DNA of 5,097 nucleotides from CAYXFD01 sp964464175. Its GTDB lineage: Bacteria; Cloacimonadota; Cloacimonadia; Cloacimonadales; JAJBBL01. Position 1 is the stretch's first letter; each line of letters opens with the position of its first letter. Location of the stretch: positions 1 to 5,097 of the forward strand of contig CAYXFD010000051.1 in assembly GCA_964464175.1 (NCBI GenBank), read 5' to 3'. Positions 1 through 5,097 of the stretch are shown here, piece after piece. Position numbers and translations under genes: made by a program. The notes beneath the pieces are model-generated. The model worked only from the letters and a program-made list of their open reading frames with translations. It did not search any database and was not told where the DNA came from.

Positions 1-149
1 GCGAATTGAATCAGATTAACTTCCATTTATCACACAGTCTCCATGCCCCGTCTGGGACTGATAACCGGATACTTTCAGATGTCCCCTGCTCCATCTTGTT
101 AGTTGTCTTTCAGAGCGATTATCATAGCAGCAGCTTTTTCTTTTGATCA

Positions 150-197
150 GTGTTCCTGACCTGCATTGAGCGTAGCGATAATGCAGGTCAGGAACAC
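150..197. repeat. 18-bp perfect inverted repeat (hairpin)
   Basis: The left arm at 150-167 (GTGTTCCTGACCTGCATT) is exactly complementary to the right arm at 180-197, around a 12-base loop GAGCGTAGCGAT (168-179). The loop contains AGCG twice. Neither side is followed by a T-tract on the corresponding transcript strand, so it is not a standard intrinsic terminator. It may be a dispersed palindromic element of the REP type, or a structured end of an upstream transcript. The arms and loop are direct observations; the class of element is inferred. Confidence 0.8.
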
Positions 198-227
198 AAA
201 ACCCTTTTGGGTGGCGGGCGGGTACAG

Positions 228-274
228 AAAAAAACTAATTTTGTTGACATCCGGTAATATCTATTATCTTATAA
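228..274 (+). promoter_or_regulatory. probable sigma-70-type promoter for the lipoprotein gene
   Basis: A perfect -35 hexamer TTGACA sits at 244-249. Just upstream is an AT-rich stretch with seven As in a row (228-234) and TAATTTTG, which resembles an UP element. The -10 box is less clear. TCTTAT (267-272, 17-base spacer) and TATCTT (265-270, 15-base spacer) each match 4 of 6 consensus bases; TATAAA (270-275) matches 5 of 6 but is 20 bases away. Transcription would begin around 277-282, some 20-25 bases before the ATG at 302. It may drive the first gene alone or the whole cluster. Confidence 0.5.
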
Positions 275-289
275 ATCAGCTATGAGTTT

Positions 290-297
290 AAGGAGGT
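290..297 (+). promoter_or_regulatory. strong ribosome binding site (AAGGAGGT)
   Basis: AAGGAGGT is a near-perfect anti-Shine-Dalgarno match ending four bases before the ATG at 302. It fixes the start of the lipoprotein gene and shows that this organism uses classical Shine-Dalgarno initiation. Confidence 0.85.
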
Positions 298-301
298 AAA
301 G

Positions 302-1135
302 ATGAAATTCTTGGTTTTATCAGCACTGATTGTTATCTCGTTTTTCTTTTTAACAAGCTGCCGGACAGCGGTACCGGAAGAGGTATATGAAGATGGAAGT
401 TACTGGATTGACAACTATTTCAAACAGGAGAGAGTGATCACCCCGCAGCCTGGCAGTGAGATAGTCGAAGCAATGATAGATGGAGTATGGCAGGAGTATG
501 AGCTCCGGGAATTACCACCTGCTTTTATGGAATGGAGTATTGCCAAACGACTCGATAGCTTCGAACGTTTCCGTGATAACAGGGGTCCGGAATTATCAGG
601 TCCGCACAGCGGTATTGTTGCCACCTACGGAATAAAAAGGGGAGACACTCAGTTCAAACTCAATAATGCGGTCAAAGGGGTAGGATTCCTACCCAAATTC
701 GATAAGATCAAGGAAGTAATTGAGCTGCTGGAGAGCACCAAAGATGCCGGTTTTCATGAAAAGCTGGATGTCCTGCAGGGTATCTATGACCGAGCTGATG
801 AGCTCTTTGCCAAACATATTCAGACCTCACTCGAACTCTACCCCACACCGGAATACGAAACTCAGACCTTTCTCAATCAGATGACCTATCCGGTCTCGAC
901 GATCGTCTTTCTCGATATCCCCTCCTTTAAGTTGAAGACCATTACCCGCTTACTCCATCCGGAAGACCCGGAACTTACCCCTTATGAGAAGCTGATAGTC
1001 CGTTATGTCAATGATATCTACAGCTATTTCCACGGAGGAAGGGGAAAGGATTACATCACCACTGTTTATTATGTAGTGGAAGTTTATGATAATTCTCCGG
1101 GCAGACCGGATGCCCGCGGAACGAGGATCGAATAA
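302..1135 (+). CDS. predicted lipoprotein of unknown function
   Basis: This encodes a 277-residue protein with a clear type II signal peptide: MKF, a hydrophobic stretch at about 4-17, and lipobox LTSC with acylated Cys20. The residue after the Cys is Arg, not Asp, so under the Lol sorting rules known from gammaproteobacteria it would go to the outer membrane; whether those rules hold here is unknown. No family is recognised in the mature part. It is mixed helix and strand in appearance: a charged region at 70-100, a helical, Glu/Lys-rich region at about 133-180, and a C-terminal part (195-265) with strand-like runs (VSTIVFLDI, YITTVYYVVEVY). It does not show the sequence features expected of MlaA or MlaC. 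The start is fixed by the strong RBS. It precedes the Mla-type block on the same strand, 138 bases away with no obvious terminator between, so a role as an envelope partner of that transporter is plausible but inferred only from position. Confidence 0.85.
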   Translation: MKFLVLSALIVISFFFLTSCRTAVPEEVYEDGSYWIDNYFKQERVITPQPGSEIVEAMIDGVWQEYELRELPPAFMEWSIAKRLDSFERFRDNRGPELSGPHSGIVATYGIKRGDTQFKLNNAVKGVGFLPKFDKIKEVIELLESTKDAGFHEKLDVLQGIYDRADELFAKHIQTSLELYPTPEYETQTFLNQMTYPVSTIVFLDIPSFKLKTITRLLHPEDPELTPYEKLIVRYVNDIYSYFHGGRGKDYITTVYYVVEVYDNSPGRPDARGTRIE

Positions 1136-1174
1136 GAGAAAAGAGAACCCTTTTTAATCATTATCAGGAAAACA

Positions 1175-1206
1175 AAACAAGACTTTACGCTGAAGCTGAC
1201 TTGTTT
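1175..1206. repeat. imperfect palindrome in the spacer before mlaE
   Basis: AAACAAG (1175-1181) and CTTGTTT (1200-1206) are perfectly complementary 7-base arms around an 18-base loop. The loop holds a small inner GCT-GA-AGC repeat (1189-1196). The arms are the same words as in the downstream palindrome at 4908-4928, so this could be a degenerate member of the same intergenic family. No T-tract follows, so it does not look like a terminator. The spacer 1136-1273 otherwise shows no clear promoter. Confidence 0.4.
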
Positions 1207-1273
1207 AACAAAGACACTCCCGCCGGAAAGGGGGAGAGTTAAAAGATAAAGCAGGAGTATCGGTAAACTCAGA

Positions 1274-2068
1274 ATGATGAAAAAACAGATCGAGAGAATA
1301 GGAAGAAACGGATATTATAACTATCTCGGATTGCGGGATTTTTTGCTCTTTACCAGGGATGTTCTCAGTACTCTCTTCAACTTCTATTCCCAGGTCCAGA
1401 TCGGTTTCTCGGTAATCGTCAAACAAGTCTATTTCACCGGTTACGAAGCGAAATGGCTCATTATCTTCGTAGCCCTGGCGATTGGGGGAGTACTTATCCT
1501 GCAGGGTAATATCTATCTGACTGCCTTCGGTCAGACCAGGATGATCTATCTCCTTCTGGTTACCGTAGTGGTCAGAGAACTGAGCAGCCTCCTGACAGCA
1601 ATGATCGTTATCGCCCGCTCAGGGACTTCCATATCCACCGAGTTGGGTAACATGGTGGTCAATAAGGAAATAGACCTGCTAAGATCTTTCGGTATCTCTC
1701 CCCTCTCCTATCTCGTTGTTTCCCGGACTGCAGGGGTCATAGCGGCGATGTTCATCCTGACTATTGTTTTCAACGTTACAGCCGTGCTCGGCGGCTGGTT
1801 CTTTTCTACCCTCTTCTATCCGCTGAATATCGAGGTCTTTATCTCCAACTTCATGGCTGAAATAACTGTTTCCGATATCATTCTGAGTGTCATTAAATCG
1901 ATCGTTTACGGATTCTCCATTGCCCTGATCTCCAGCTATCACGGGCTGAAAGTGGTCAAAGCCTCCACAGAAGTACCGCAGCGGACAATCAAAGCAGTGG
2001 TTTATTCCATCACAACCGTGGTCATAGCCAACGGTATTATAACATTTGTCTATTACTGGCTGAAATGA
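1274..2068 (+). CDS. mlaE: MlaE-like phospholipid ABC transporter permease
   Basis: This is a 264-residue inner-membrane permease of the MlaE (YrbE) family, the length usual for it. An N-terminal amphipathic part (about 20-55) precedes roughly five hydrophobic segments (about 61-82, 91-115, 146-180, 200-222, 242-262). Family landmarks are GGVLILQG (71-78), RELSSLLTAMIVIARSGTS (101-119, family norm RELGP...AGR.GS), ELGNM (123-127) and VNKEIDLL (129-136), then LVVSR. The family norm for the last loop is V-T-E-Q-I-D-A-L; here the E-Q pair reads K-E. In the family, MlaE forms a dimer that passes lipids between the inner membrane and MlaD. The start is uncertain by one codon (ATG ATG), because the only purine-rich SD-like site (AGGAG, 1253-1257) is 16 bases away; a stop at 1247-1249 rules out any further upstream ATG, GTG or TTG start. 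Its stop overlaps the next gene by four bases (ATGA). Confidence 0.93.
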   Translation: MMKKQIERIGRNGYYNYLGLRDFLLFTRDVLSTLFNFYSQVQIGFSVIVKQVYFTGYEAKWLIIFVALAIGGVLILQGNIYLTAFGQTRMIYLLLVTVVVRELSSLLTAMIVIARSGTSISTELGNMVVNKEIDLLRSFGISPLSYLVVSRTAGVIAAMFILTIVFNVTAVLGGWFFSTLFYPLNIEVFISNFMAEITVSDIILSVIKSIVYGFSIALISSYHGLKVVKASTEVPQRTIKAVVYSITTVVIANGIITFVYYWLK

Positions 2069-2829
2069 ACAGAATACGGGATGAAAAGATGACTAACGAT
2101 TTGTTGACCCTGAAAGCCGTTTCTTTCGAACACGAGGAGTGTCTGCTCCTTTCCGGTATCACTCTGAGTTTCCTCAGGGGGAAGGTCTATATCATCACCT
2201 CCGAACCAGACGGCGGCAAGAGTCTTCTCCTGAAAATTGCCGGGGGAATCTTAAAGCCTACGGAAGGAGAGGTGGAATTCCGGGGAGTGGATCTCTATCA
2301 CGAAAAACACGGTAAAGACCTGACCAAGAGGATTGGCTCCGTTTTCCAGGAGAGTACCCTGATCTCCAACCTCTCGGTCGAAGAAAACATCCTGCTCCCG
2401 ATCAAATATCTTGATCCCGGGTATAATTATGAAGCGGTAATATTAGAGGTAATAAATCTGTTCAGATACTTCCAGATAAACATCAGGAATCTGGGAAAAC
2501 GCCCCTCGGATGTCTCCTATTCTGTTAAGAAATTGATCAATATCATCAGGGTAATTGTCACCAAGCCTGAAATATTTCTTATCGATGCCCCGTTCTTTAA
2601 TCTAAATGCAGTTGACAGAAAGCAGCTTTTTCTGAAACTACTGGAAATGAAAAAGAAGGGGGAGACGATGGTCATTGCCACTAACGACCGGAAACTGATA
2701 GAAGACCTCGGAGACGAGGTTATTCTCCTGGCAAAAGGTCAGATCAAGGAAAACTGCCGAACCGCTGATTTCTTCCGGTCGTCAAATCCTGCGGTCATTA
2801 ACTTTATTGACCATCAAGTCGGAGGATAA
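2065..2829 (+). CDS. mlaF: MlaF-like ABC subunit with degenerate catalytic motifs (probable pseudo-ATPase)
   Basis: This is the cytoplasmic nucleotide-binding subunit of the Mla-type transporter by position and overall layout, 254 residues and uninterrupted. Alignment to ABC motifs is clear but most key residues are changed. Walker A (46-53) reads SEPDGGKS instead of GxxGxGKS, keeping only the last Gly, Lys52 and Ser53. Gln95 of the Q-loop is retained (SVFQES). The signature region (150-154) reads VSYSV where LSGGQ is expected. Walker B (170-175) reads IFLIDA, so Asp174 is kept but the catalytic Glu is Ala175. The D-loop is FNLN (178-181) instead of SGLD, and the switch His is Asn207 (ATND). 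ATP hydrolysis therefore looks very unlikely; weak nucleotide binding is still possible. The frame is intact and tightly coupled to its neighbours, arguing for a maintained function rather than decay. ATG 2065 gives the ATGA overlap with mlaE; Met9 (2089) is an alternative start. Confidence 0.9.
   Translation: MNRIRDEKMTNDLLTLKAVSFEHEECLLLSGITLSFLRGKVYIITSEPDGGKSLLLKIAGGILKPTEGEVEFRGVDLYHEKHGKDLTKRIGSVFQESTLISNLSVEENILLPIKYLDPGYNYEAVILEVINLFRYFQINIRNLGKRPSDVSYSVKKLINIIRVIVTKPEIFLIDAPFFNLNAVDRKQLFLKLLEMKKKGETMVIATNDRKLIEDLGDEVILLAKGQIKENCRTADFFRSSNPAVINFIDHQVGG
2821..2826 (+). promoter_or_regulatory. ribosome binding site inside the end of the MlaF-like gene
   Basis: GGAGGA lies in the last codons of the upstream gene, directly before its TAA (2827-2829), and ends five bases before the ATG at 2832. 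It sets the start of the MCE gene and implies that the two are translated in close coupling. Confidence 0.8.
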
Positions 2830-2831
2830 AG

Positions 2832-3893
2832 ATGGATAAAGAGTACGGTAAAATATTCCGCAAGACAGGGATCTTTGTCCTGCTTGCCGTTACCATTCTG
2901 CTGTTGTTTCTCGGATATACCGTCTATAAACAGAAATATTTCGTCAGAAAGCATACATTCTATACCGTTATCAGGGATGCTGTCGGACTCTCCGGTTCTA
3001 CTCCTGTTATCTTCAAAGGTTATGAGATAGGAAGGGTTAGGCAATTCTCTCTCGATGAAGATAATAACATCAAAGTCCGGTTCTTCGTTTATAACGAGTT
3101 TATCAATATTATAGTCGAGGATTCGGCTATCAATAGAAATTATAATCCCATTACCACCCGAACTTCTTTGGAATTTCTCAAAGGACCCGCAGGGGGAGTT
3201 GTTATCGATGAATATGCGATTATCCCTTCTCTCGATATGGAAGCGGGTAAAAGGCTCCTCGCCGAAAGAAAGATCGTTCACAGCGGAGATCCGGTAAGCA
3301 ATCTGATGAATGATATCAATACCTTCGTTGCCAACCTCAACCGCGATGATAATTATGATCAGGGCTCCTTCTTCCGGATGCTCTACCATCTCGGGTACAC
3401 GGTGGAAAATATGAACGAAACTCTGCTGAATTTCAATTCCCTCGTAGCTGACCTGCAGAAAGACTATAGTCAGGATTCCGGGGTTTTGCTCCGAATGATG
3501 GTCAATCTGGCTGATCTGGCAGAAGATGCTAAGATCACCAATGCCCTGCTTGCCGAAAGCCTGCTGGAGCTGAACCAGGCGCTGAAGAACTACAGTGACC
3601 CGGACGGACTCCTCATCCGTATGGTTGATCCCACCGAAGAGAAATTCATCAAGCCGCTGGAAAGGAGTATCGCTGTTATGAACTCGAATCTGGAAGAGGT
3701 TAGCAGGATCCTGGAATTCATCTATCATAAAACTCCCGAAATATCAATAATCATGGCAGAAAGCAGAAAAAGTCTTTCCGAAGTGCAAAAGGTAATGGAG
3801 GGAGTCAAACACAGTCCTTTTATCCGCGGCGGGATTAGAGAAGAGTACATCCCCGCTCCCGGACAAAGGATCAGACCAATGGAAAGGGAATAA
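2832..3893 (+). CDS. mlaD: MlaD-like MCE-domain protein with long helical C-terminal extension
   Basis: This is a 353-residue inner-membrane-anchored MCE protein. A short cytoplasmic N-terminus precedes one transmembrane helix (about 13-31, FVLLAVTILLLFLGYTV). A single MCE domain covers about 42-132, with the family motif GLSGSTPVIFKGYEIGRV (52-69) matching the usual GL..G.PV...G..VG.V. Residues 140-330 are mostly helical and include three repeats of about 40 residues, each opening with a G-x-hydrophobic-hydrophobic-R-M motif (Gly178, Gly217, Gly259). The tail ends KHSPFIRGG and then a Pro/Arg-rich stretch, a style common in long MCE proteins. E. coli MlaD is about 183 residues, so the extension is the notable part. 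In the family, MCE proteins form hexameric rings with a hydrophobic pore for lipids; the extension may lengthen that tunnel across the periplasm. It starts two bases after the MlaF-like gene. Confidence 0.92.
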   Translation: MDKEYGKIFRKTGIFVLLAVTILLLFLGYTVYKQKYFVRKHTFYTVIRDAVGLSGSTPVIFKGYEIGRVRQFSLDEDNNIKVRFFVYNEFINIIVEDSAINRNYNPITTRTSLEFLKGPAGGVVIDEYAIIPSLDMEAGKRLLAERKIVHSGDPVSNLMNDINTFVANLNRDDNYDQGSFFRMLYHLGYTVENMNETLLNFNSLVADLQKDYSQDSGVLLRMMVNLADLAEDAKITNALLAESLLELNQALKNYSDPDGLLIRMVDPTEEKFIKPLERSIAVMNSNLEEVSRILEFIYHKTPEISIIMAESRKSLSEVQKVMEGVKHSPFIRGGIREEYIPAPGQRIRPMERE

Positions 3894-4771
3894 TGAAAAA
3901 ACTTACGCTTTATCTCGTATCACTAATATCTTTGACCCTGCTCGTCTCCTGCTCTACTTTACCCAAAGAGACGGTTTCTCCTCTGCTGCAGGAAGCAGAA
4001 CATTTTTACCGGCTGGGTAAACAAATGGAAGCTGAGAGAGAGCTGGAAAATGCGCTCCACCTTTACCGCCTGGCAAACGAAAACTATACCCTGATCGATA
4101 ACAAGGAAGGGGTTATCCTCTCCCGGATCGCTATCATCGGCAGCGAAGCACGAATTGACCCTCATCAGAGTTTCAGCGAAGCTCTCCATGAACTGGACTA
4201 TTATGTCCGCAACACAATTCCCCGGTTTATTCCTCATCTCTTGCTGCTCAAAACAGAGATCTCCCATCTGAAGTTTGATTACGAACAGGTTGTCAGGCTT
4301 ACGGAGGATTTCCGCAAGAGTGAACCCCTGATCGACAGCCAGATCATTGCCTACAGACTAATGGCTCTGCTCAAACTGAATGAACCGGCTGACCGGGAAT
4401 ACAGTGAACTGCAAAAACTGCTGAGACCGCTCGGAAAGAATTACCGGAAAAAAAGAACGGATGACGGCGGAGTCTATAGCTATACTAATTTTGTTCTCGG
4501 CTTCTATCAAATGAAAAACGAACAGTGGGAAAGTGCCGAAGCCTACTATAAAGAATCCCTGGAAGTCGATAAAACCTCCGGTTACAGCTACGGTATAGCC
4601 CAGAACCTGTTTTCCCTCGGGAAGCTTTATCATGCTCAGGAGAAGTATGAAATGGCCAAGATCCACTACCTCAGAGCACTCCCAATCTATGAATTGTTGG
4701 AAGAACAAGACGCGATAGATGACATCATTTGCCGCCTGAATAACCTCTATCCCCGCTCCCCCGGAAGGTAA
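3893..4771 (+). CDS. TPR-repeat lipoprotein
   Basis: This is a 292-residue protein with a type II signal peptide: MKK, a hydrophobic core at about 4-17, and lipobox LVSC with acylated Cys20. Ser follows the Cys, which under enterobacterial sorting rules would favour the outer membrane. The mature part is almost wholly helical and reads as tetratricopeptide-like repeats. The clearest are at about 197-230 (FVLGFYQMKNEQWESAEAYY) and 234-270 (NLFSLGKLYHAQEKYEMAKI), with weaker ones near 33-66 and in the middle. TPR proteins act as protein-protein scaffolds. Its ATG overlaps the mlaD stop by one base (TAATG), with an AAGGGA ribosome site at 3884-3889, so it is translated with the transporter. It could bridge the MCE tunnel to an outer-membrane component; that role is inferred from context. 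No enzymatic motif is visible. Confidence 0.88.
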   Translation: MKKLTLYLVSLISLTLLVSCSTLPKETVSPLLQEAEHFYRLGKQMEAERELENALHLYRLANENYTLIDNKEGVILSRIAIIGSEARIDPHQSFSEALHELDYYVRNTIPRFIPHLLLLKTEISHLKFDYEQVVRLTEDFRKSEPLIDSQIIAYRLMALLKLNEPADREYSELQKLLRPLGKNYRKKRTDDGGVYSYTNFVLGFYQMKNEQWESAEAYYKESLEVDKTSGYSYGIAQNLFSLGKLYHAQEKYEMAKIHYLRALPIYELLEEQDAIDDIICRLNNLYPRSPGR

Positions 4772-4818
4772 ATACCGGCAGTCTTTTTCACTTTTCTTTT
4801 GCTTTTTCTTTCCCGTAA

Positions 4819-4837
4819 AACAAGTTGGTAACTTGTT
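4819..4837. repeat. short palindrome 1
   Basis: Arms AACAAGTT (4819-4826) and AACTTGTT (4830-4837) are perfectly complementary around the 3-base centre GGT. It belongs to unit A and matches palindrome 2 except in the centre. It is not followed by a T-tract. Confidence 0.75.
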
Positions 4838-4907
4838 CCTTGCTTTGCTACCTTTGGTTTTACTCTTTTCTTCTTGCTTGTCATCCGCAGGTTTTTCTTT
4901 CCATGTA

Positions 4908-4928
4908 AAACAAGTTGCCAACTTGTTT
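4908..4928. repeat. short palindrome 2
   Basis: Ten-base perfect arms AAACAAGTTG (4908-4917) and CAACTTGTTT (4919-4928) surround a single C. It is the unit B counterpart of palindrome 1. GTAAA to the left and TTTAC to the right (4930-4934) could extend the structure with a bulge. Confidence 0.8.
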
Positions 4929-4933
4929 GTTTA

Positions 4934-4952
4934 CGCAAATTACCAATTTGCG
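4934..4952. repeat. short palindrome 3
   Basis: Arms CGCAAATT (4934-4941) and AATTTGCG (4945-4952) surround the centre ACC. The centre is the reverse complement of the GGT centre of palindrome 1, so the two share a TTACCAA/TTGGTAA core. It is present only in unit B; unit A keeps a possible trace of it (GCTTTGCTAC, 4842-4851). Confidence 0.75.
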
Positions 4953-5097
4953 CTACTTTTCCCCTTGCTCTCCTCCCTCCGGTTTTCAATCTTTTCTTCT
5001 TGCTTGTCATCCGAAGGTTTTTTTCTTTTTCTTCGAAGCTTAACTGATCTTTTACAGTTGAAGGCGGATTTTGGCATTCTAAATTTGCGAAACCCTT

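Larger units (their letters stand above)
1..301. other. gene-free 5' region
   Basis: No convincing gene lies in this stretch. A frame open from position 3 to a TGA at 144-146 could be the tail of an upstream gene, but its 47 codons have no recognisable domain and the reading is not supported. The minus strand holds only short open frames. The right half carries a strong hairpin (150-197), a small ACCC-TTTT-GGGT inverted repeat (201-212), a G-rich run (209-222), an A-tract (228-234) and a probable promoter, all described separately. Confidence 0.6.
4803..5022. repeat. two contiguous diverged tandem repeat units
   Basis: Unit A (4803-4891, 89 bases) and unit B (4892-5017, 126 bases) abut exactly. 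Both begin TTTTTCTTTCC, continue with GTAAAACAAGTTG-NN-AACTTGTT, pass through GCTAC (4847 in A, 4952 in B) and end with a shared block: 4864-4896 and 4990-5022 agree at 32 of 33 bases, running about five bases into the next T-run. The leading blocks 4803-4837 and 4892-4927 agree at 32 of 36 columns. Unit B is longer mainly because it holds an extra palindrome at 4934-4952. A T-rich start of a possible third unit follows at 5018. Confidence 0.8.
4772..5097. other. gene-free, pyrimidine-rich 3' region with repeats
   Basis: No credible gene is seen on either strand. The + strand is strongly biased to T and C. Most of it is made of two tandem units (4803-4891 and 4892-5017) and three short palindromes, listed separately. 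The remainder, 5018-5097, starts like a third unit (T-run, CTTTTTCTTCG), then becomes unrelated sequence with a weak AACTG/CAGTT inverted repeat (5042-5059). No strong intrinsic terminator for the operon is evident. Confidence 0.6.

Noticed and set aside
3..146. Open frame reaching the left edge, possible gene tail
   Set aside because: The 47 codons have no recognisable motif, and frames of this length are expected by chance.
1098..1116. CGGGCA/TGCCCG hairpin near the end of the first lipoprotein gene
   Set aside because: The 6-bp stem lies inside the coding sequence and is followed by A-rich sequence, not a T-tract, so it is not a terminator.
2814..3728. 304-codon open frame on the minus strand, opposite the MCE gene
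   Set aside because: It is unusually long, but it lies antisense to a well-supported MCE gene with a clear domain, and its translation shows no domain, signal or plausible composition pattern. It is best read as a shadow of codon choice in mlaD.
4761..4788. Possible terminator after the TPR gene
   Set aside because: GGT/ACC or CCGG/CCGG pairing followed by CAGTCTTTTT is present, but the stem is only 3-4 bp and eats into the stop codon, too weak to call.
4358..4921. 187-codon minus-strand frame
   Set aside because: It is mostly antisense to the TPR lipoprotein gene and ends in the repeat region; no domain or ribosome site supports it.
4747..5010. 87-codon minus-strand frame encoding a very basic peptide with MTSKKKR twice
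   Set aside because: The peptide repeats are just the translated tandem DNA repeats and palindromes. It overlaps the end of the TPR gene, and the extreme Lys/Arg content comes from the pyrimidine-rich strand bias.
4803..5022. CRISPR array
   Set aside because: There are only two units, of unequal length, contiguous without distinct spacers, and there are no cas genes nearby.

Overview
The window looks like chromosomal DNA from a diderm (Gram-negative-type) bacterium. Two genes encode lipobox-bearing lipoproteins, and the core of the window is an Mla-type (MCE) phospholipid transport operon, which only makes sense with an outer membrane. Base composition looks moderate. Strong AAGGAGG-type ribosome binding sites argue against a typical Bacteroidetes species. 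Short intergenic palindromes and this mlaE-mlaF-mlaD order would fit a lineage such as Cloacimonadota or Spirochaetota, but this assignment is a guess from style, not from a marker gene.

Layout: positions 1-301 are gene-free and hold an 18-bp perfect hairpin (150-197), a G-rich run (209-222) and a probable promoter with a consensus TTGACA box (244-249). A lipoprotein gene of unknown function follows (302-1135). After a 138-base spacer comes a tightly packed block read left to right: mlaE-like permease (1274-2068), MlaF-like ABC subunit (2065-2829), mlaD-like MCE protein (2832-3893) and a TPR lipoprotein (3893-4771). The last four genes overlap or nearly touch (4-base overlap, 2-base gap, 1-base overlap), so they are almost certainly one operon. 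The 3' end (4772-5097) is gene-free, pyrimidine-rich on the + strand, and built from two contiguous diverged tandem units carrying three short palindromes.

Expected working of the operon: MlaE sits in the inner membrane, MlaF docks on its cytoplasmic side, MlaD is anchored in the inner membrane and reaches across the periplasm with an MCE ring plus a long helical extension, and the two lipoproteins could be outer-membrane or envelope partners. No MlaA, MlaB or MlaC homologue is recognisable here.

The most striking feature is the MlaF-like subunit. The frame is intact, yet almost every catalytic motif of an ABC ATPase is degraded: Walker A glycines, LSGGQ signature, the catalytic Glu after Walker B, the D-loop Asp and the switch His. 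It reads as a pseudo-ATPase kept inside an otherwise complete lipid transport operon. The MlaE loop expected to contact it is also altered, which suggests coevolution.
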